Assembly: GCA_963847615.1 (NCBI GenBank)
Contig: CAWKAN010000021.1
Location: 129,465 to 193,464, forward strand
Reading direction: 5' to 3'
Source of the DNA: Palsa-883 sp963847615
GTDB lineage: Bacteria > Pseudomonadota > Alphaproteobacteria > Acetobacterales > Acetobacteraceae
DNA length: 64,000 nucleotides
Shown: positions 43,756 through 52,542 of the stretch, piece after piece
Layout of the letters: each line of letters begins with the position of its first letter
How positions within the stretch are numbered: the stretch's first letter is position 1
Position numbers and translations under genes: made by a program
The notes under the pieces: generated by a model
Database searches by the model: none
Seen by the model: the letters and a program-made list of their open reading frames with translations, nothing else
What the model was told of the DNA's origin: nothing

Positions 43756-45285
43756 GTGCCGATCGCCATTGCCGCCATCGTCTATGGCTTCGTCCTGTTG
43801 GTGTACGCCATCGTCCTGTTCGTGCCTCAGGTTCTGAACGACGGCGACACCTGGATGCACATCGCCGTCGGCCGCTGGATTCTGCAGCACCGCGGCGTGC
43901 CGTGGACCGATCCGTTCTCGTTCACCTTTGCCGGCAAGCCCTGGGAAGCGCACGAGTGGCTGTCGGAGTTGGCAATGGCGATCGCCTACCGGCTCGGCGG
44001 GCTGAGCCTGGTGCTGGTGCTGACCGGCGTCGCCGCCGCCCTCGCTGCTGCATTGCTGGCGCGCCACCTGCGGTTCTGGCTCGACCCCGTTCCCGCTGTC
44101 CTCGCGCTGATGTTGGGTTTCTGCTGCGTCGTCCCGAGCTTGCTCGTGCGGCCGCACATCCTGGCGTTGCCGGCGTTGGAACTGTGGGCCGCCGGATTGC
44201 TCATCGCGCGAACGCGCAACCGCGCGCCCGCGCTGTGGCTGCTGCCGGTGATGACGCTGTGGGCCAATCTGCACGGCAGCTTTGCGTTCGGCCTCGCGCT
44301 TGTCTTGCCGTTGGGGCTGGAGGCAGTGCTCGCCGATCGCGCGGCGTGCTGGCGGACCGGCCGTGCCTGGGGACTGTTCTTCGTCGCCGCCACTGTCGCG
44401 GCTTTGCTGACACCGTACGGCTGGCACGGCCTGGTTTTTCCTTTCCAGATTTTGCGCCTGCGGCACCTGAGCGATATCGGCGAATGGCACAGCATTGACT
44501 TCAGTAAACCATCGCCGTTGGAGATCGCGCTGATGGCGACGCTTTACGTCTGCCTCTCGCGCGGCGTGCGCATCCCGCCGGTCCGGCTGTTGATCATGCT
44601 CGGTCTGTTGCACATGGCTTTGCAGCACCAGCGCCATCAGATGCTGGCCGGGATCGTCGGCGCGCTGCTGCTGGCGGAGCCGCTGGCGCACGCGCTCCGT
44701 CCGCAGCCGGTCCGTGGCGAGGCCGCGGCACGCCGCGCCAGGCTCGTGGTGCCGGTCTGGGCGGCTGGCTTGTTTGCCGTGCTGACTGAGTTGCGGCTGG
44801 CGCACGCGCTCCGTCCGCGGCCGGCCCGTGGCGAGGCCGCGGCACGCCGCGCCAGGCTCGTGGTGCCGGTCTGGGCGGCTGGCTTGTTTGCCGTGCTGAC
44901 TGCGTCGCGGCTGACGCATGTCGCCGTACTGTCTGACCGCGCCACCTCGCCGGTCTCCGCGCTGCAGCATGTGCCGCCGGGGCTGAAGACCCAGCCGGTG
45001 TTCAATGACTACGCGTGTGGCGGACTGCTGATTTTCGACGGCATCCGTCCGTTCATCGATGGGCGGGCCGAGCTGTACGGGGACGTGTTCTTGGGGTTGT
45101 ATGAGCACATGCAGTCCGAGGACCCAGCCGCGCTCGAGGCGACGTTCCAGCGCTACGGCATCATCTGGACGATCCTGGCGCCGACCAATCCGGCAGTGGC
45201 GGTGCTGGACGCGCTACCGGGGTGGCGGCGTGCCTATTCCGACAGGTTTGCCGTTGTGCATATCCGTACCGAACCGGTGCGCTGA
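43756..45285 (+). CDS. GT-C-like polytopic membrane protein
   Basis: The 509-residue protein has about eleven membrane segments. The first loop holds LNDGDTWMHIAVGRWILQHR and DPFSFTFAGKPWEAHEWLSE, acidic and aromatic motifs placed as in GT-C glycosyltransferases that use polyprenyl-linked donors. The C-terminal domain has FNDYACGGLLIFDGIRPFID and GRAELYGDVF, typical of the same unnamed family. A 114-bp tandem duplication (44683-44910) repeats LAHALRP and the following membrane segment. GTG at 43756 has GGAG eight bases upstream. The last 72 bases overlap the GT87 gene tail-to-tail. Confidence 0.8.
   Translation: MPIAIAAIVYGFVLLVYAIVLFVPQVLNDGDTWMHIAVGRWILQHRGVPWTDPFSFTFAGKPWEAHEWLSELAMAIAYRLGGLSLVLVLTGVAAALAAALLARHLRFWLDPVPAVLALMLGFCCVVPSLLVRPHILALPALELWAAGLLIARTRNRAPALWLLPVMTLWANLHGSFAFGLALVLPLGLEAVLADRAACWRTGRAWGLFFVAATVAALLTPYGWHGLVFPFQILRLRHLSDIGEWHSIDFSKPSPLEIALMATLYVCLSRGVRIPPVRLLIMLGLLHMALQHQRHQMLAGIVGALLLAEPLAHALRPQPVRGEAAARRARLVVPVWAAGLFAVLTELRLAHALRPRPARGEAAARRARLVVPVWAAGLFAVLTASRLTHVAVLSDRATSPVSALQHVPPGLKTQPVFNDYACGGLLIFDGIRPFIDGRAELYGDVFLGLYEHMQSEDPAALEATFQRYGIIWTILAPTNPAVAVLDALPGWRRAYSDRFAVVHIRTEPVR
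44683..44910. repeat. 114-bp in-frame tandem duplication
   Basis: Two head-to-tail copies (44683-44796 and 44797-44910) differ at only a few bases and encode 38 residues each, LAHALRP(Q/R)P(V/A)RGEAAARRAR followed by LVVPVWAAGLFAVLT. The duplication adds one hydrophobic segment and so would invert the topology of what follows. Confidence 0.95.
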
Positions 45286-46434
45286 TGGGGGCCGAGCGAT
45301 CGGCGGCGCACGCAGCCGCACCCAGGCGAGCCAGGCGATCCCGCCGAGGCTCGCCAGCTCGAGCGCCGGCGGGATGTGGAGCAGTAAAGCCGCGCCGGGC
45401 CAGAACCAGGCGAAGCCCAGCAACAGAGGGGAAGGCCGCAAAGTGCAGGCAAGCAGGACCACGATCGCCGCCGCCAGCGGCGCCATGTCGTAGGTGTGCA
45501 CCCAGGGGGAGGCGGCGAGGGCGAGCGGCGCCGTGAGCGCCATTCGCACCGTGGGATCGGGATCGCGCATCCTCCAGGCTCGCCATGTGAGGAGGACGCA
45601 CAGCAGCGAGACGGTCAGCTGAAAGCCGTAGGCGACAGGCAGGCTGGCACCCAGCGCGCGGGCCGCCATCAGCGGGCTGGCGAATATCCGTTGGGGCGGG
45701 CTGCCACGCCATGGCTCCGCCAGCATCGCCGCCAGGGTCGGCTGCGTGCGGGTGAAGAAATCGCTCCAGGCGCTGGTCCCGAACAGCAGGGCGGAGGCCA
45801 GGACGATCACGCCGGCGGTCAGCGCGGCCGCCCGGAATGCCCGCCAGTTGCCGGAGGCGATGAAGCACACCGGCAGGAGCACGCCGAGCTGCGGTTTGAA
45901 GGCCAGGGCGCCGGCGAGAATCCCGGCCAAGGCGGGACGGCTGTCCACGAGCAGCAGGCTCCCCAGCAGCAAGGCTCCGGTCAGGGCGCCGTTCTGCCCG
46001 GCGAGGGCGTTGTCGGCGACTGCGGGGCTGCACAGGACCGCGGCGGAGGCGGAGCGGCTCAGGCCGCCGATGCGCAACGCCCGCCACAGCGCCGCCGCGG
46101 TCCCGAACGTCCACAGCACAAACGAACTCAGCAGGGGCAGCGCGGCGAAGGGCACCGCCAGCAGCAGCGCGGGGGGCGGATAGGACCAGACCTGTTGGGG
46201 AAATCCGTTGCCGAGCATCGTCTGCAAGGCCGCGTTGAAGCCTGGCCGGTCGAACAGAACCGGCATGCTGCCGTCCACGACCAACCGGCCGGCGGCCCAC
46301 ATGGCGGCGAAATCGCGCGTGGCGACCGCCATGCTGTGGCCGGGAAATACCCAGAGCGCCAGCAACCCGCCGATCGGCGGCAGCAGCGAAATTGCCAGGA
46401 AGACGCGCGTCTCGTATTTCCGAAAATGCGGCAC
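45214..46434 (-). CDS. GT87/DUF2029 family mannosyltransferase-like membrane protein
   Basis: The 406-residue protein has about ten hydrophobic segments. An early RDFAAMWAAGRLVVDG and later VWSYPPPALLLAVPF are typical of GT87 (DUF2029) glycosyltransferases, which use polyprenyl-phosphate sugars; the N-terminal Asp of RDF is the expected catalytic acid. GALAFKPQLGVLLP is another family hallmark. The C-terminal tail overlaps the convergent GT-C-like gene by 72 bases. The start at 46434 (MPHFRKYETRV) has no strong ribosome site. Confidence 0.85.
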   Translation of the reverse strand: MPHFRKYETRVFLAISLLPPIGGLLALWVFPGHSMAVATRDFAAMWAAGRLVVDGSMPVLFDRPGFNAALQTMLGNGFPQQVWSYPPPALLLAVPFAALPLLSSFVLWTFGTAAALWRALRIGGLSRSASAAVLCSPAVADNALAGQNGALTGALLLGSLLLVDSRPALAGILAGALAFKPQLGVLLPVCFIASGNWRAFRAAALTAGVIVLASALLFGTSAWSDFFTRTQPTLAAMLAEPWRGSPPQRIFASPLMAARALGASLPVAYGFQLTVSLLCVLLTWRAWRMRDPDPTVRMALTAPLALAASPWVHTYDMAPLAAAIVVLLACTLRPSPLLLGFAWFWPGAALLLHIPPALELASLGGIAWLAWVRLRAPPIARPPSAHRFGTDMHNGKPVGIGTPPPR

Positions 46435-46927
46435 CAGAGACCAGCCGCGTCAGCGCGATTGCGAGCGAAGCAGCGCCACAGGGTATCGGCTTGCCCGCGG
46501 ATCGTCGCTTGACCCGTAACGCAGCCGGTCCCGGCGCGTCATGAGCGGCCACCAGGCGACGCCGAGCGATACCAGGAGCGAGCGGACGTCACGGATTTGG
46601 CCTCTGCCGCCGACTGCCGGAAGGAGTGCCGCATTGGCGCTTCGCCCCCGACATGCCGGCCCGCCGCCTCTGCCGGCGCATGCTTTGCCGCCATGGTGGT
46701 CTGGTACGGCCGGAGGTCCGGCGATTTGGACGGTTGGTATACAACCGCTGTCAAAACGATCGACCCACCGGCACCGCACCACGTCACGGCCGGCGGAGGC
46801 CGACCAGGATGTTGCAAAGTCGATCCTTTCGCTGCCTGGTGGAAGACGCCATTCAACATCGCGGCGTTCGCAGCGGCCGCAGGCTGGTTTGCATCCACGC
46901 CTCCCCTGCGTGCCGCCTCAGGCGGTG
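46435..46927. other. Intergenic, nothing recognised
   Basis: This 490-bp stretch separates the GT87 gene start from the end of tadD, both leftward. Plus-strand frames are Arg/Pro-rich and unsupported. No repeat family of the window is present. It should contain the GT87 promoter; GGTTGGTATACAACC (46730-46744) is a perfect-looking inverted repeat. Confidence 0.45.
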
Positions 46928-47699
46928 TTACGGCTTCGCGTCGGTGCCCGCGTCCGCCCCTTGCGGCACGGCGCGGGCGAGCCGCATCACCTCGCCCTCG
47001 GCGGCGGCGTCCTGCACCACCTCCCGCGACGCATCGACGTCTCCACCCGCGGCCAGCACGATGGCGATATTCGTCCTGACCCGCGGCGGTAGGTTGCCGG
47101 CATCCTTGAGCGGCGCCACCAGTGCGGTGGCCTCGCTCGCGCGACCGTCGAGCATCATCGACAAAGCGAGATCGCTGATCACCACCGCATCACCCGGCGA
47201 AGCCGCGAGTGCGCGACGGTACAGCGTCTGGGCGTCGGCGTGACGCCCCTGCAGATCGAGCGCCACGGCCTTGTCCACCACTGCGCGCATGTCGTTCGGA
47301 TGGGCCGCCAGCACTTGGTCGAACTCGGTGATCGCATGCGCCGAATTGCCCATCAGCAAGTAGACCGCGCCAAGGCCGTGCCGGAGTGCCGTCACATCCG
47401 ATACCGTGTCGAGGTGCCGCAGCAGCAGGTCGCGCGCCTGCGTGATGTTGCCGCGCCGCGCCAGCACGTCGGCGTAGCGCAGCTGCGCGGCGGCATCCGC
47501 CGGCGCGTCCGCCGATGCCGAGGCATACATCGAGTTAGCCAAAGAATAATCACCCGATTGTTCGGCCGCCTGCGCCACCCGCATGCGTTCCGCCTCGCCG
47601 AATTTCGGCTGCTGCGTCACCGGCTGCGTCACGCAGGCCGCAAGGCCACCGCACATCGCCAGCAAACCCAATCCGTATCTGCAAAAAGCGGCATCGCAT
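46928..47699 (-). CDS. tadD: Tad pilus lipoprotein TadD, possible one-base frameshift at 5' end
   Basis: TadD is a TPR outer-membrane lipoprotein needed for secretin assembly. The mature part has TPRs (AEQSGDYSLANSMYASASAD, then YADVLARRGNITQARDLL) and a Cys lipobox in CGGLAAC. The only in-frame start near the signal peptide is TTG at 47671 (MGLLAMCGG). ATG at 47699 would give a better signal (MRCRFLQIR then LGLLAMCGG) if one base near 47675 were absent. Thus the gene either starts at TTG or carries a surplus base. It lies 16 bp after tadC and ends the operon. Confidence 0.88.
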
Positions 47700-47714
47700 T
47701 GGAAATTTCCAAAC

Positions 47715-48680
47715 CTAATGATGTGGCATATTGCCCATGAACAGATGGAACGCATCGTACAGCCGCAGCATCGCGACGCCCATGAGAACCACATACAGGC
47801 ACGGCATGATGAAGAGGATCATCGGGATCACCAGCTTCACCGGCAGCTTGGCGGCCTTCTCCTCCAACTGGCTCATGCTTTCGCGCCGCAGTTCCGCGGC
47901 GACCGCGCGTAGCGCCTGGCTCAGCGGGGTGCCATATTGCAGGCTCTGCCCCAACATCGTCGCGAGCCTTTGCAGCCCTGGCACGCCGACGCGCTGGCCG
48001 AAAGCGGCGAACGCCTCTCGCCGGTCAGGCCGTACCCGCATATCATCCAGCAGCCCGGCCAGGACGACCGCCATCGGCCGGTTCGACTGTTGCATGTCCA
48101 GCGCAACCCGCTCCAGCGCGCTTTCCAGCCCCATGCCGGCCTCGCTGCAGACGACCAGCAGGTCCAGCGCATCCGGAATTCCGCGGCGCACAGCCTCGGT
48201 ATAGGAACGCCGCAGCATCTTGAGCACCACTTCCGGTGCAAGAATGCCCACCACCGCCCCGGCGCCGACGGCCAGCAAACGGTGCTGCGAGGAGAAACCC
48301 AGCGTAATGGCGACGAAGACCATGATCCCCGGCAGGAGTACGAGAAGCAGCACCTTGGCCCCGACGATCATTGACAGGGTCCGCTTGGGATCGAGGCCCG
48401 CCGCGGTGATGACGCCCTGCAGCTCCGCGAGGTCCTTGTCCGAGTAGAAGCGGGTTCCGCGGCGGACTCGCGCGCCGAACCCCTGCAGCAGCCAGGTCAG
48501 GGTGCCGCCGCGTCCGCCCGTCTGGCTGGCGCCGGCGTCGGTCAGGCCGGAAACATTGAACACGCGCTGCTGCAGATCGCGCTGCCGGGCTTCAGCCAGC
48601 AACAGCGCCGCCGACAGCCCGACCAGCAGGAGCACGCCGGCAAGCAGGCCGAAGACCAGGACCAGCCGATCCGGGCTCAT
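47715..48680 (-). CDS. tadC: Tad inner-membrane platform protein TadC
   Basis: TadC is a GspF-fold inner-membrane protein that works with TadB to translate ATPase motion into pilus extrusion. The 321-residue protein has an N-terminal membrane segment, then the T2SSF domain with PDALDLLVVCSEAGMGLESA, YGTPLSQALRAVAAELRRES and C-terminal segments KLVIPMILFIMPCLYVVLMG. It overlaps the tadB stop by four bases. Confidence 0.95.
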   Translation of the reverse strand: MSPDRLVLVFGLLAGVLLLVGLSAALLLAEARQRDLQQRVFNVSGLTDAGASQTGGRGGTLTWLLQGFGARVRRGTRFYSDKDLAELQGVITAAGLDPKRTLSMIVGAKVLLLVLLPGIMVFVAITLGFSSQHRLLAVGAGAVVGILAPEVVLKMLRRSYTEAVRRGIPDALDLLVVCSEAGMGLESALERVALDMQQSNRPMAVVLAGLLDDMRVRPDRREAFAAFGQRVGVPGLQRLATMLGQSLQYGTPLSQALRAVAAELRRESMSQLEEKAAKLPVKLVIPMILFIMPCLYVVLMGVAMLRLYDAFHLFMGNMPHH

Positions 48681-49618
48681 ACGCTGGTCCCTTTTTTGAC
48701 CAGCCGGTGCATCGTCGCGATGCCGACCAGCAAGGACGCCACGCCGTACGCCAACAGCTTCCGTCCGCGCGGATCGTCCAGCAGCGGGTTCATGTAACCG
48801 GGACGCAGGAACGCCTGTGCCAAACCGGTAAGCACCGGCAGCGACGCCAGAATCTGGGCGGACAGCTTGGCTTCCGCCGCCAATGCCTTGGCCCTGCCGG
48901 CGACGGCGATGCGTTGCCGCACGGTTTCTCCCAGGCCCTGGATGGTTTCCGCCAGCCGCCCGCCGCTCTTGGCTTGCACCGCCAAGGTGGTCGCGAACAT
49001 CGCGTATTCCCTGACCCCGGTACGCCGGTTGAGGTTGAGCAGCGCTTCGTCGATCGGGCGTCCCAACGCCAGCTCGCTGACCACGTGTGCGAACTGCTCG
49101 CGCGTCGGCTCGGGCATTTCATTTGCCACGCCGCGGAACGCCTCCGCCACCGGCAGCCCGGCCCGTACCGCACTCACCACCAACTCGATCGTGTCGGGAA
49201 GCTGGCGCAGCAGGCGATCGGCGTAGCGGTCCTGTAGCCAACCGAACAGTCCGCGTACCACAGCCACCCCGGTGACCAGCCCGACAATCGGTGCCAACCA
49301 GAGCGGCAGCGCGGCGCGCGCCCCGACGAGCGCCGCCGTAGCCGCCAGGACGCCCACCATCACCACCCGCCATGCCGGCCACGGGCGCGGCGCTTCGGCG
49401 TCGAAGCGGAACAGCAGGAAGACCGCACGGCCCAGCCCGCCCCGCGACCGTTGCCGTCGGATGCTGCGCGGCGCCGCCGCCGGCGCCTCGGGGCTCAGTG
49501 CCGCCACCTCCAACTGCCGCAGCAGCCGCTTCTGGCGGGCATCCGCATACAGCACAATGATGCAGCCGAGCAGTACGACAACAAACAACCCGCCGGCGAC
49601 GAGGATTCCGTTTGGCAT
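48677..49618 (-). CDS. tadB: Tad inner-membrane platform protein TadB
   Basis: TadB is the second GspF-fold platform protein. The 313-residue product has an N-terminal membrane segment (ILVAGGLFVVVLLGCIIVLY), a cytoplasmic loop, two further segments and the T2SSF domain with LPDTIELVVSAVRAGLPVAE and FATTLAVQAKSGGRLAETIQ. Its stop overlaps the tadC start (ATGA) and its start is two bases after the tadA stop, so the three are translationally coupled. Confidence 0.95.
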   Translation of the reverse strand: MPNGILVAGGLFVVVLLGCIIVLYADARQKRLLRQLEVAALSPEAPAAAPRSIRRQRSRGGLGRAVFLLFRFDAEAPRPWPAWRVVMVGVLAATAALVGARAALPLWLAPIVGLVTGVAVVRGLFGWLQDRYADRLLRQLPDTIELVVSAVRAGLPVAEAFRGVANEMPEPTREQFAHVVSELALGRPIDEALLNLNRRTGVREYAMFATTLAVQAKSGGRLAETIQGLGETVRQRIAVAGRAKALAAEAKLSAQILASLPVLTGLAQAFLRPGYMNPLLDDPRGRKLLAYGVASLLVGIATMHRLVKKGTSV

Positions 49619-49620
49619 CC

Positions 49621-50976
49621 CTAGACCTCCCGCGCCGCCTCGATCCAGGCGCGGTCCAGGCCATAATAGGCCAGCCGGGGGAGGAAGCCGGGAAACGCAT
49701 GCGGCGACTTGTACTTGCCGACGAGCCGGCCCTGCGCGTCTTCGTGCCCGAACACGAACGTCGCGATATCGTTGCTGGTGATCACGTCGCCTTCCAGGCC
49801 GCACACTTCCGTCACCTGCGTCACCCGGCGCGCCCCATCGCGCATCCGCTCCACCTGCACGATCAGGTCCAGCGCGCTGACGATCTGCGTCCGGATCGCC
49901 CGCAGCGGCAGGTTGAACTGCCCCATCTGCACCATGTTCTCCACCCGGGTCAGCGCATCGCGGGCACTGTTGGCGTGCACGGTGGAAATCGATCCGTCGT
50001 GGCCCGTGTTCATGGCTTGCAGCATGTCGAACGCCTCGGAGCCACGCACCTCGCCGACGATGATGCGGTCCGGCCGCATGCGCAGCGAGTTCCTCACCAG
50101 GTCGCGTTGCGTGACCTGACCGGTGCCCTCCAGGCTCGGCGGACGCGTCTCCAGCCGGATCACGTGCGGCTGCTGCAACTGCAATTCCGCCGCGTCTTCC
50201 ACCGTGATGATCCGCTCGCTGACGTCGATCATGTGGCTCATCGCGTTCAGCAGCGTTGTTTTGCCCGAGCCGGTGCCGCCGGAAATCAGGATGTTCAGCC
50301 GGCAGCGCGCGGCAATCTCCAGCAGCCGGGCGATGCCGGCGGTCATCGTGCCGTTGCCTACCATGGCCGTCAGATCGAGTTTCTTGGCGGCGAACTTGCG
50401 GATCGAGATGCACGGGCTGTCGATCGCCAGCGGCGGGAAGATGACGTTCACCCGGCTGCCGTCCGGCAGCCGCGCATCGACCATCGGGCTCGATTCGTCG
50501 ATGCGCCGGCCGACCCGCGCGGCGATCTTCTGTGCCACCGAGGCGATATGCTCGGCGTCGCGGAAACGCACCCCGGAGAGTGCCAGCTTGCCGCGCCGCT
50601 CGATATAGACGCTGGTCGGGCTGTTCACCATGATGTCGGTCACGTCGTCGTCGGCCAGCAGCACCTGCAGCGGGCCGTAGCCCGTCATGTCGCTGGTCAG
50701 CTCTCCCGCCAGCCGGGCCTGCTCCTGCGCCGAAATCTCCAGCCTGTCCTGGTTGGCGATCTGGTGGATCACCTCCTCGACCTGCAAGCGCAGCTCGTCC
50801 GGCGTCAGGCTGGCCGCCGCCGAGGGATCGATCTCCTTCAGCACGCGCTCGCGCAGCAGCGGGGCGATCGGCCGGTCCAGCCGCTCCTTCACCACCGACA
50901 TCATCAGGTCTTCCGGCGGAAGCGGCCTTGCCGGGTCGTCCTGCGCCGCCAGGTCGCGCTTGCCGAACGTCTTCAT
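49621..50976 (-). CDS. tadA: Tad pilus ATPase TadA/CpaF
   Basis: CpaF/TadA is the cytoplasmic secretion ATPase that powers both extension and retraction of Tad pili. The 451-residue protein has a helical N-domain, then ISGGTGSGKTTLLNAMS (Walker A Lys239), the Asp box ITVEDAAELQLQQPHVIRLE, Walker B RIIVGEVRGSEAFDM and the His box TGHDGSISTVHANS. Length and motifs are normal. The start at 50976 overlaps the cpaE stop by four bases. Confidence 0.97.
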   Translation of the reverse strand: MKTFGKRDLAAQDDPARPLPPEDLMMSVVKERLDRPIAPLLRERVLKEIDPSAAASLTPDELRLQVEEVIHQIANQDRLEISAQEQARLAGELTSDMTGYGPLQVLLADDDVTDIMVNSPTSVYIERRGKLALSGVRFRDAEHIASVAQKIAARVGRRIDESSPMVDARLPDGSRVNVIFPPLAIDSPCISIRKFAAKKLDLTAMVGNGTMTAGIARLLEIAARCRLNILISGGTGSGKTTLLNAMSHMIDVSERIITVEDAAELQLQQPHVIRLETRPPSLEGTGQVTQRDLVRNSLRMRPDRIIVGEVRGSEAFDMLQAMNTGHDGSISTVHANSARDALTRVENMVQMGQFNLPLRAIRTQIVSALDLIVQVERMRDGARRVTQVTEVCGLEGDVITSNDIATFVFGHEDAQGRLVGKYKSPHAFPGFLPRLAYYGLDRAWIEAAREV

Positions 50977-52223
50977 CTGCGGAACCACCCTCCAAGCCAG
51001 GAATGGGACTGGCCGGTCCCGATGCCGGCGACTTCGCGCACCAGCGGCGCCAGGCTCCGGCGCAGCGCCGGGATCCGGTGGATCGCCGGAACGCCGAGAT
51101 TGACCGCCTGGGTCATGCGTTTGCCCAGGTCGGGGATGATCAGGTCGGGTACCGCGCCCAGCCCCTTCTCGACGATGGCCCGGCTCAGCCCGCCCGGTCG
51201 GTCGGCCCGGTTCAGGATGGTATACACCCGGTTCGCCCCCGCGATCGACAGGGCCATCTTGCGCAGCGCGGCGGCATTGCGCAGCCCGGTGACTTCCGGT
51301 TCCAGCAGCACCAGCACGTGCCGCGCCAGCGCGATCACCGGGCGCATCTGCGGCGGCAGCGGCGTCGGCACGTCGATAACGATGAAGTTGTATCTGCGCC
51401 TTGCCAGCGCCAGCACGTGGCGCACGCCCGCCTCGGTCACCTCCAGATCGGCATCCAGCGCCTCGTCCGCCGCGATCAGCCGCAGCCGCTGATCGATCTC
51501 GATCGCCGCGCGTTCCAGGAACAGGCTGTCCGCGCGCATCGGATCCTCGAGCGCGATGCGCAGGCCCGGGCCCGGGCGCACGCCGAGCAGCACCGCCATC
51601 TCGCCGTTCTGCAGGTGCAGGTCGATCATGGCGACGGTGGCCTTCGCGGCATCCGCCAGCGCCACGGCGAAATTGACCGCGATGCTGGTCGCCCCGGCAC
51701 CGCCCTGGGCGCCGCACACCGCGACTATGTGCCCGCCGCGGGTCGCCGTCTGGTCGGCCCCCTCGCCCGACAAATGCGGCCGCAGCAGCGTCTGCACCGC
51801 GTCGCGCGTCAACGGCTTCGGCACGTACTCCGTGACGCCCATCTTCTGCACCAGCAGACGATAGAACTCGATCTCCGCGATCTCGCCGATCGCCGTCACC
51901 AGCACGTTCGGTGGGCAGACCCGCGCCAGTTCCTCCAGCGCGGCAACCGGCTCATCGATGCCGGAGATGTCCACGACCACCGCCCGCACCGCGGTGTCGT
52001 TCTCGAAGAACCGCACGGCCTGGCGCAGGTTGCCGCGCCTCACCTCGAGTTCCTCGGCGATGCCCGCAAGCCCGGTCCGCAGCGCCGTCTCGCTCGCCTC
52101 GTCGGCGACAAAGGCGACGATCCGCCGGTGCTCCATCGATCCGGTGCGTTCCGGCCGCGCACTCTCGGCCGGAGACAGCCCGCCCAGTGTCACCCTCAGC
52201 GACTCATTGTTATTCGCCAGCAT
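50973..52223 (-). CDS. cpaE: Pilus localisation ATPase CpaE/TadZ
   Basis: CpaE/TadZ is a MinD/ParA-like ATPase with an N-terminal receiver-like domain that places the Tad machine at the pole. The 416-residue protein has the receiver-like part (VVVDISGIDEPVAALEEL, VPKPLTRDAVQ) and a deviant Walker A VCGAQGGAGATSIAVNFAVA, where the usual Lys-Thr at the end of KGG.GKT is replaced by Ala-Thr. MIDLHLQNGEMA and FIVIDVPTPLPP follow. The missing Lys is seen in several TadZ proteins. The start at 52223 has GGGAGG directly upstream and overlaps the cpaD-like gene by 14 bases. Confidence 0.93.
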   Translation of the reverse strand: MLANNNESLRVTLGGLSPAESARPERTGSMEHRRIVAFVADEASETALRTGLAGIAEELEVRRGNLRQAVRFFENDTAVRAVVVDISGIDEPVAALEELARVCPPNVLVTAIGEIAEIEFYRLLVQKMGVTEYVPKPLTRDAVQTLLRPHLSGEGADQTATRGGHIVAVCGAQGGAGATSIAVNFAVALADAAKATVAMIDLHLQNGEMAVLLGVRPGPGLRIALEDPMRADSLFLERAAIEIDQRLRLIAADEALDADLEVTEAGVRHVLALARRRYNFIVIDVPTPLPPQMRPVIALARHVLVLLEPEVTGLRNAAALRKMALSIAGANRVYTILNRADRPGGLSRAIVEKGLGAVPDLIIPDLGKRMTQAVNLGVPAIHRIPALRRSLAPLVREVAGIGTGQSHSWLGGWFRR

Positions 52224-52542
52224 TGCCTCCCCCGGCCGCCGGAGCCGCCTGCGTCGCCGCCGCACCGCCCACCTGCGATGCAGTGACCGCCGGCAGCGGA
52301 GCGCGGTGCCCGGTCAGCAGCCGTTTGACCGGCGGCGCCGCTTCGGGCCCCAGCGAGTCGCTCTCCCCGGCGCCCGCCTCCAGATCTTTCGGGTTGACGA
52401 CCATTGCCCGCAGATTGGCCTCGTTCGCCCCGCTCTCGGGCAGTCGCCAGGTGCCCGGCTTGTCAAACGGATGGTCCGGTGTGCAAGCCGCAGCGAGCAG
52501 CAGCAGCGCAAGCCAATGGCAGCGTCGCATCAGCGTCCTCAT
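52210..52542 (-). CDS. cpaD: Small CpaD-like pilus lipoprotein
   Basis: The 110-residue lipoprotein has a signal peptide with lipobox LAAAC and a Pro/Ala-rich body (PFDKPGTWRLPESGANEANL). Position between the secretin and cpaE, and the W.P.G.N.ANL segment, match CpaD-like lipoproteins, which assist the secretin; it is shorter than the usual CpaD of about 220 residues, so only the N-terminal half is represented. It overlaps neighbours on both sides by 4 and 14 bases. Confidence 0.75.
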   Translation of the reverse strand: MRTLMRRCHWLALLLLAAACTPDHPFDKPGTWRLPESGANEANLRAMVVNPKDLEAGAGESDSLGPEAAPPVKRLLTGHRAPLPAVTASQVGGAAATQAAPAAGGGNAGE

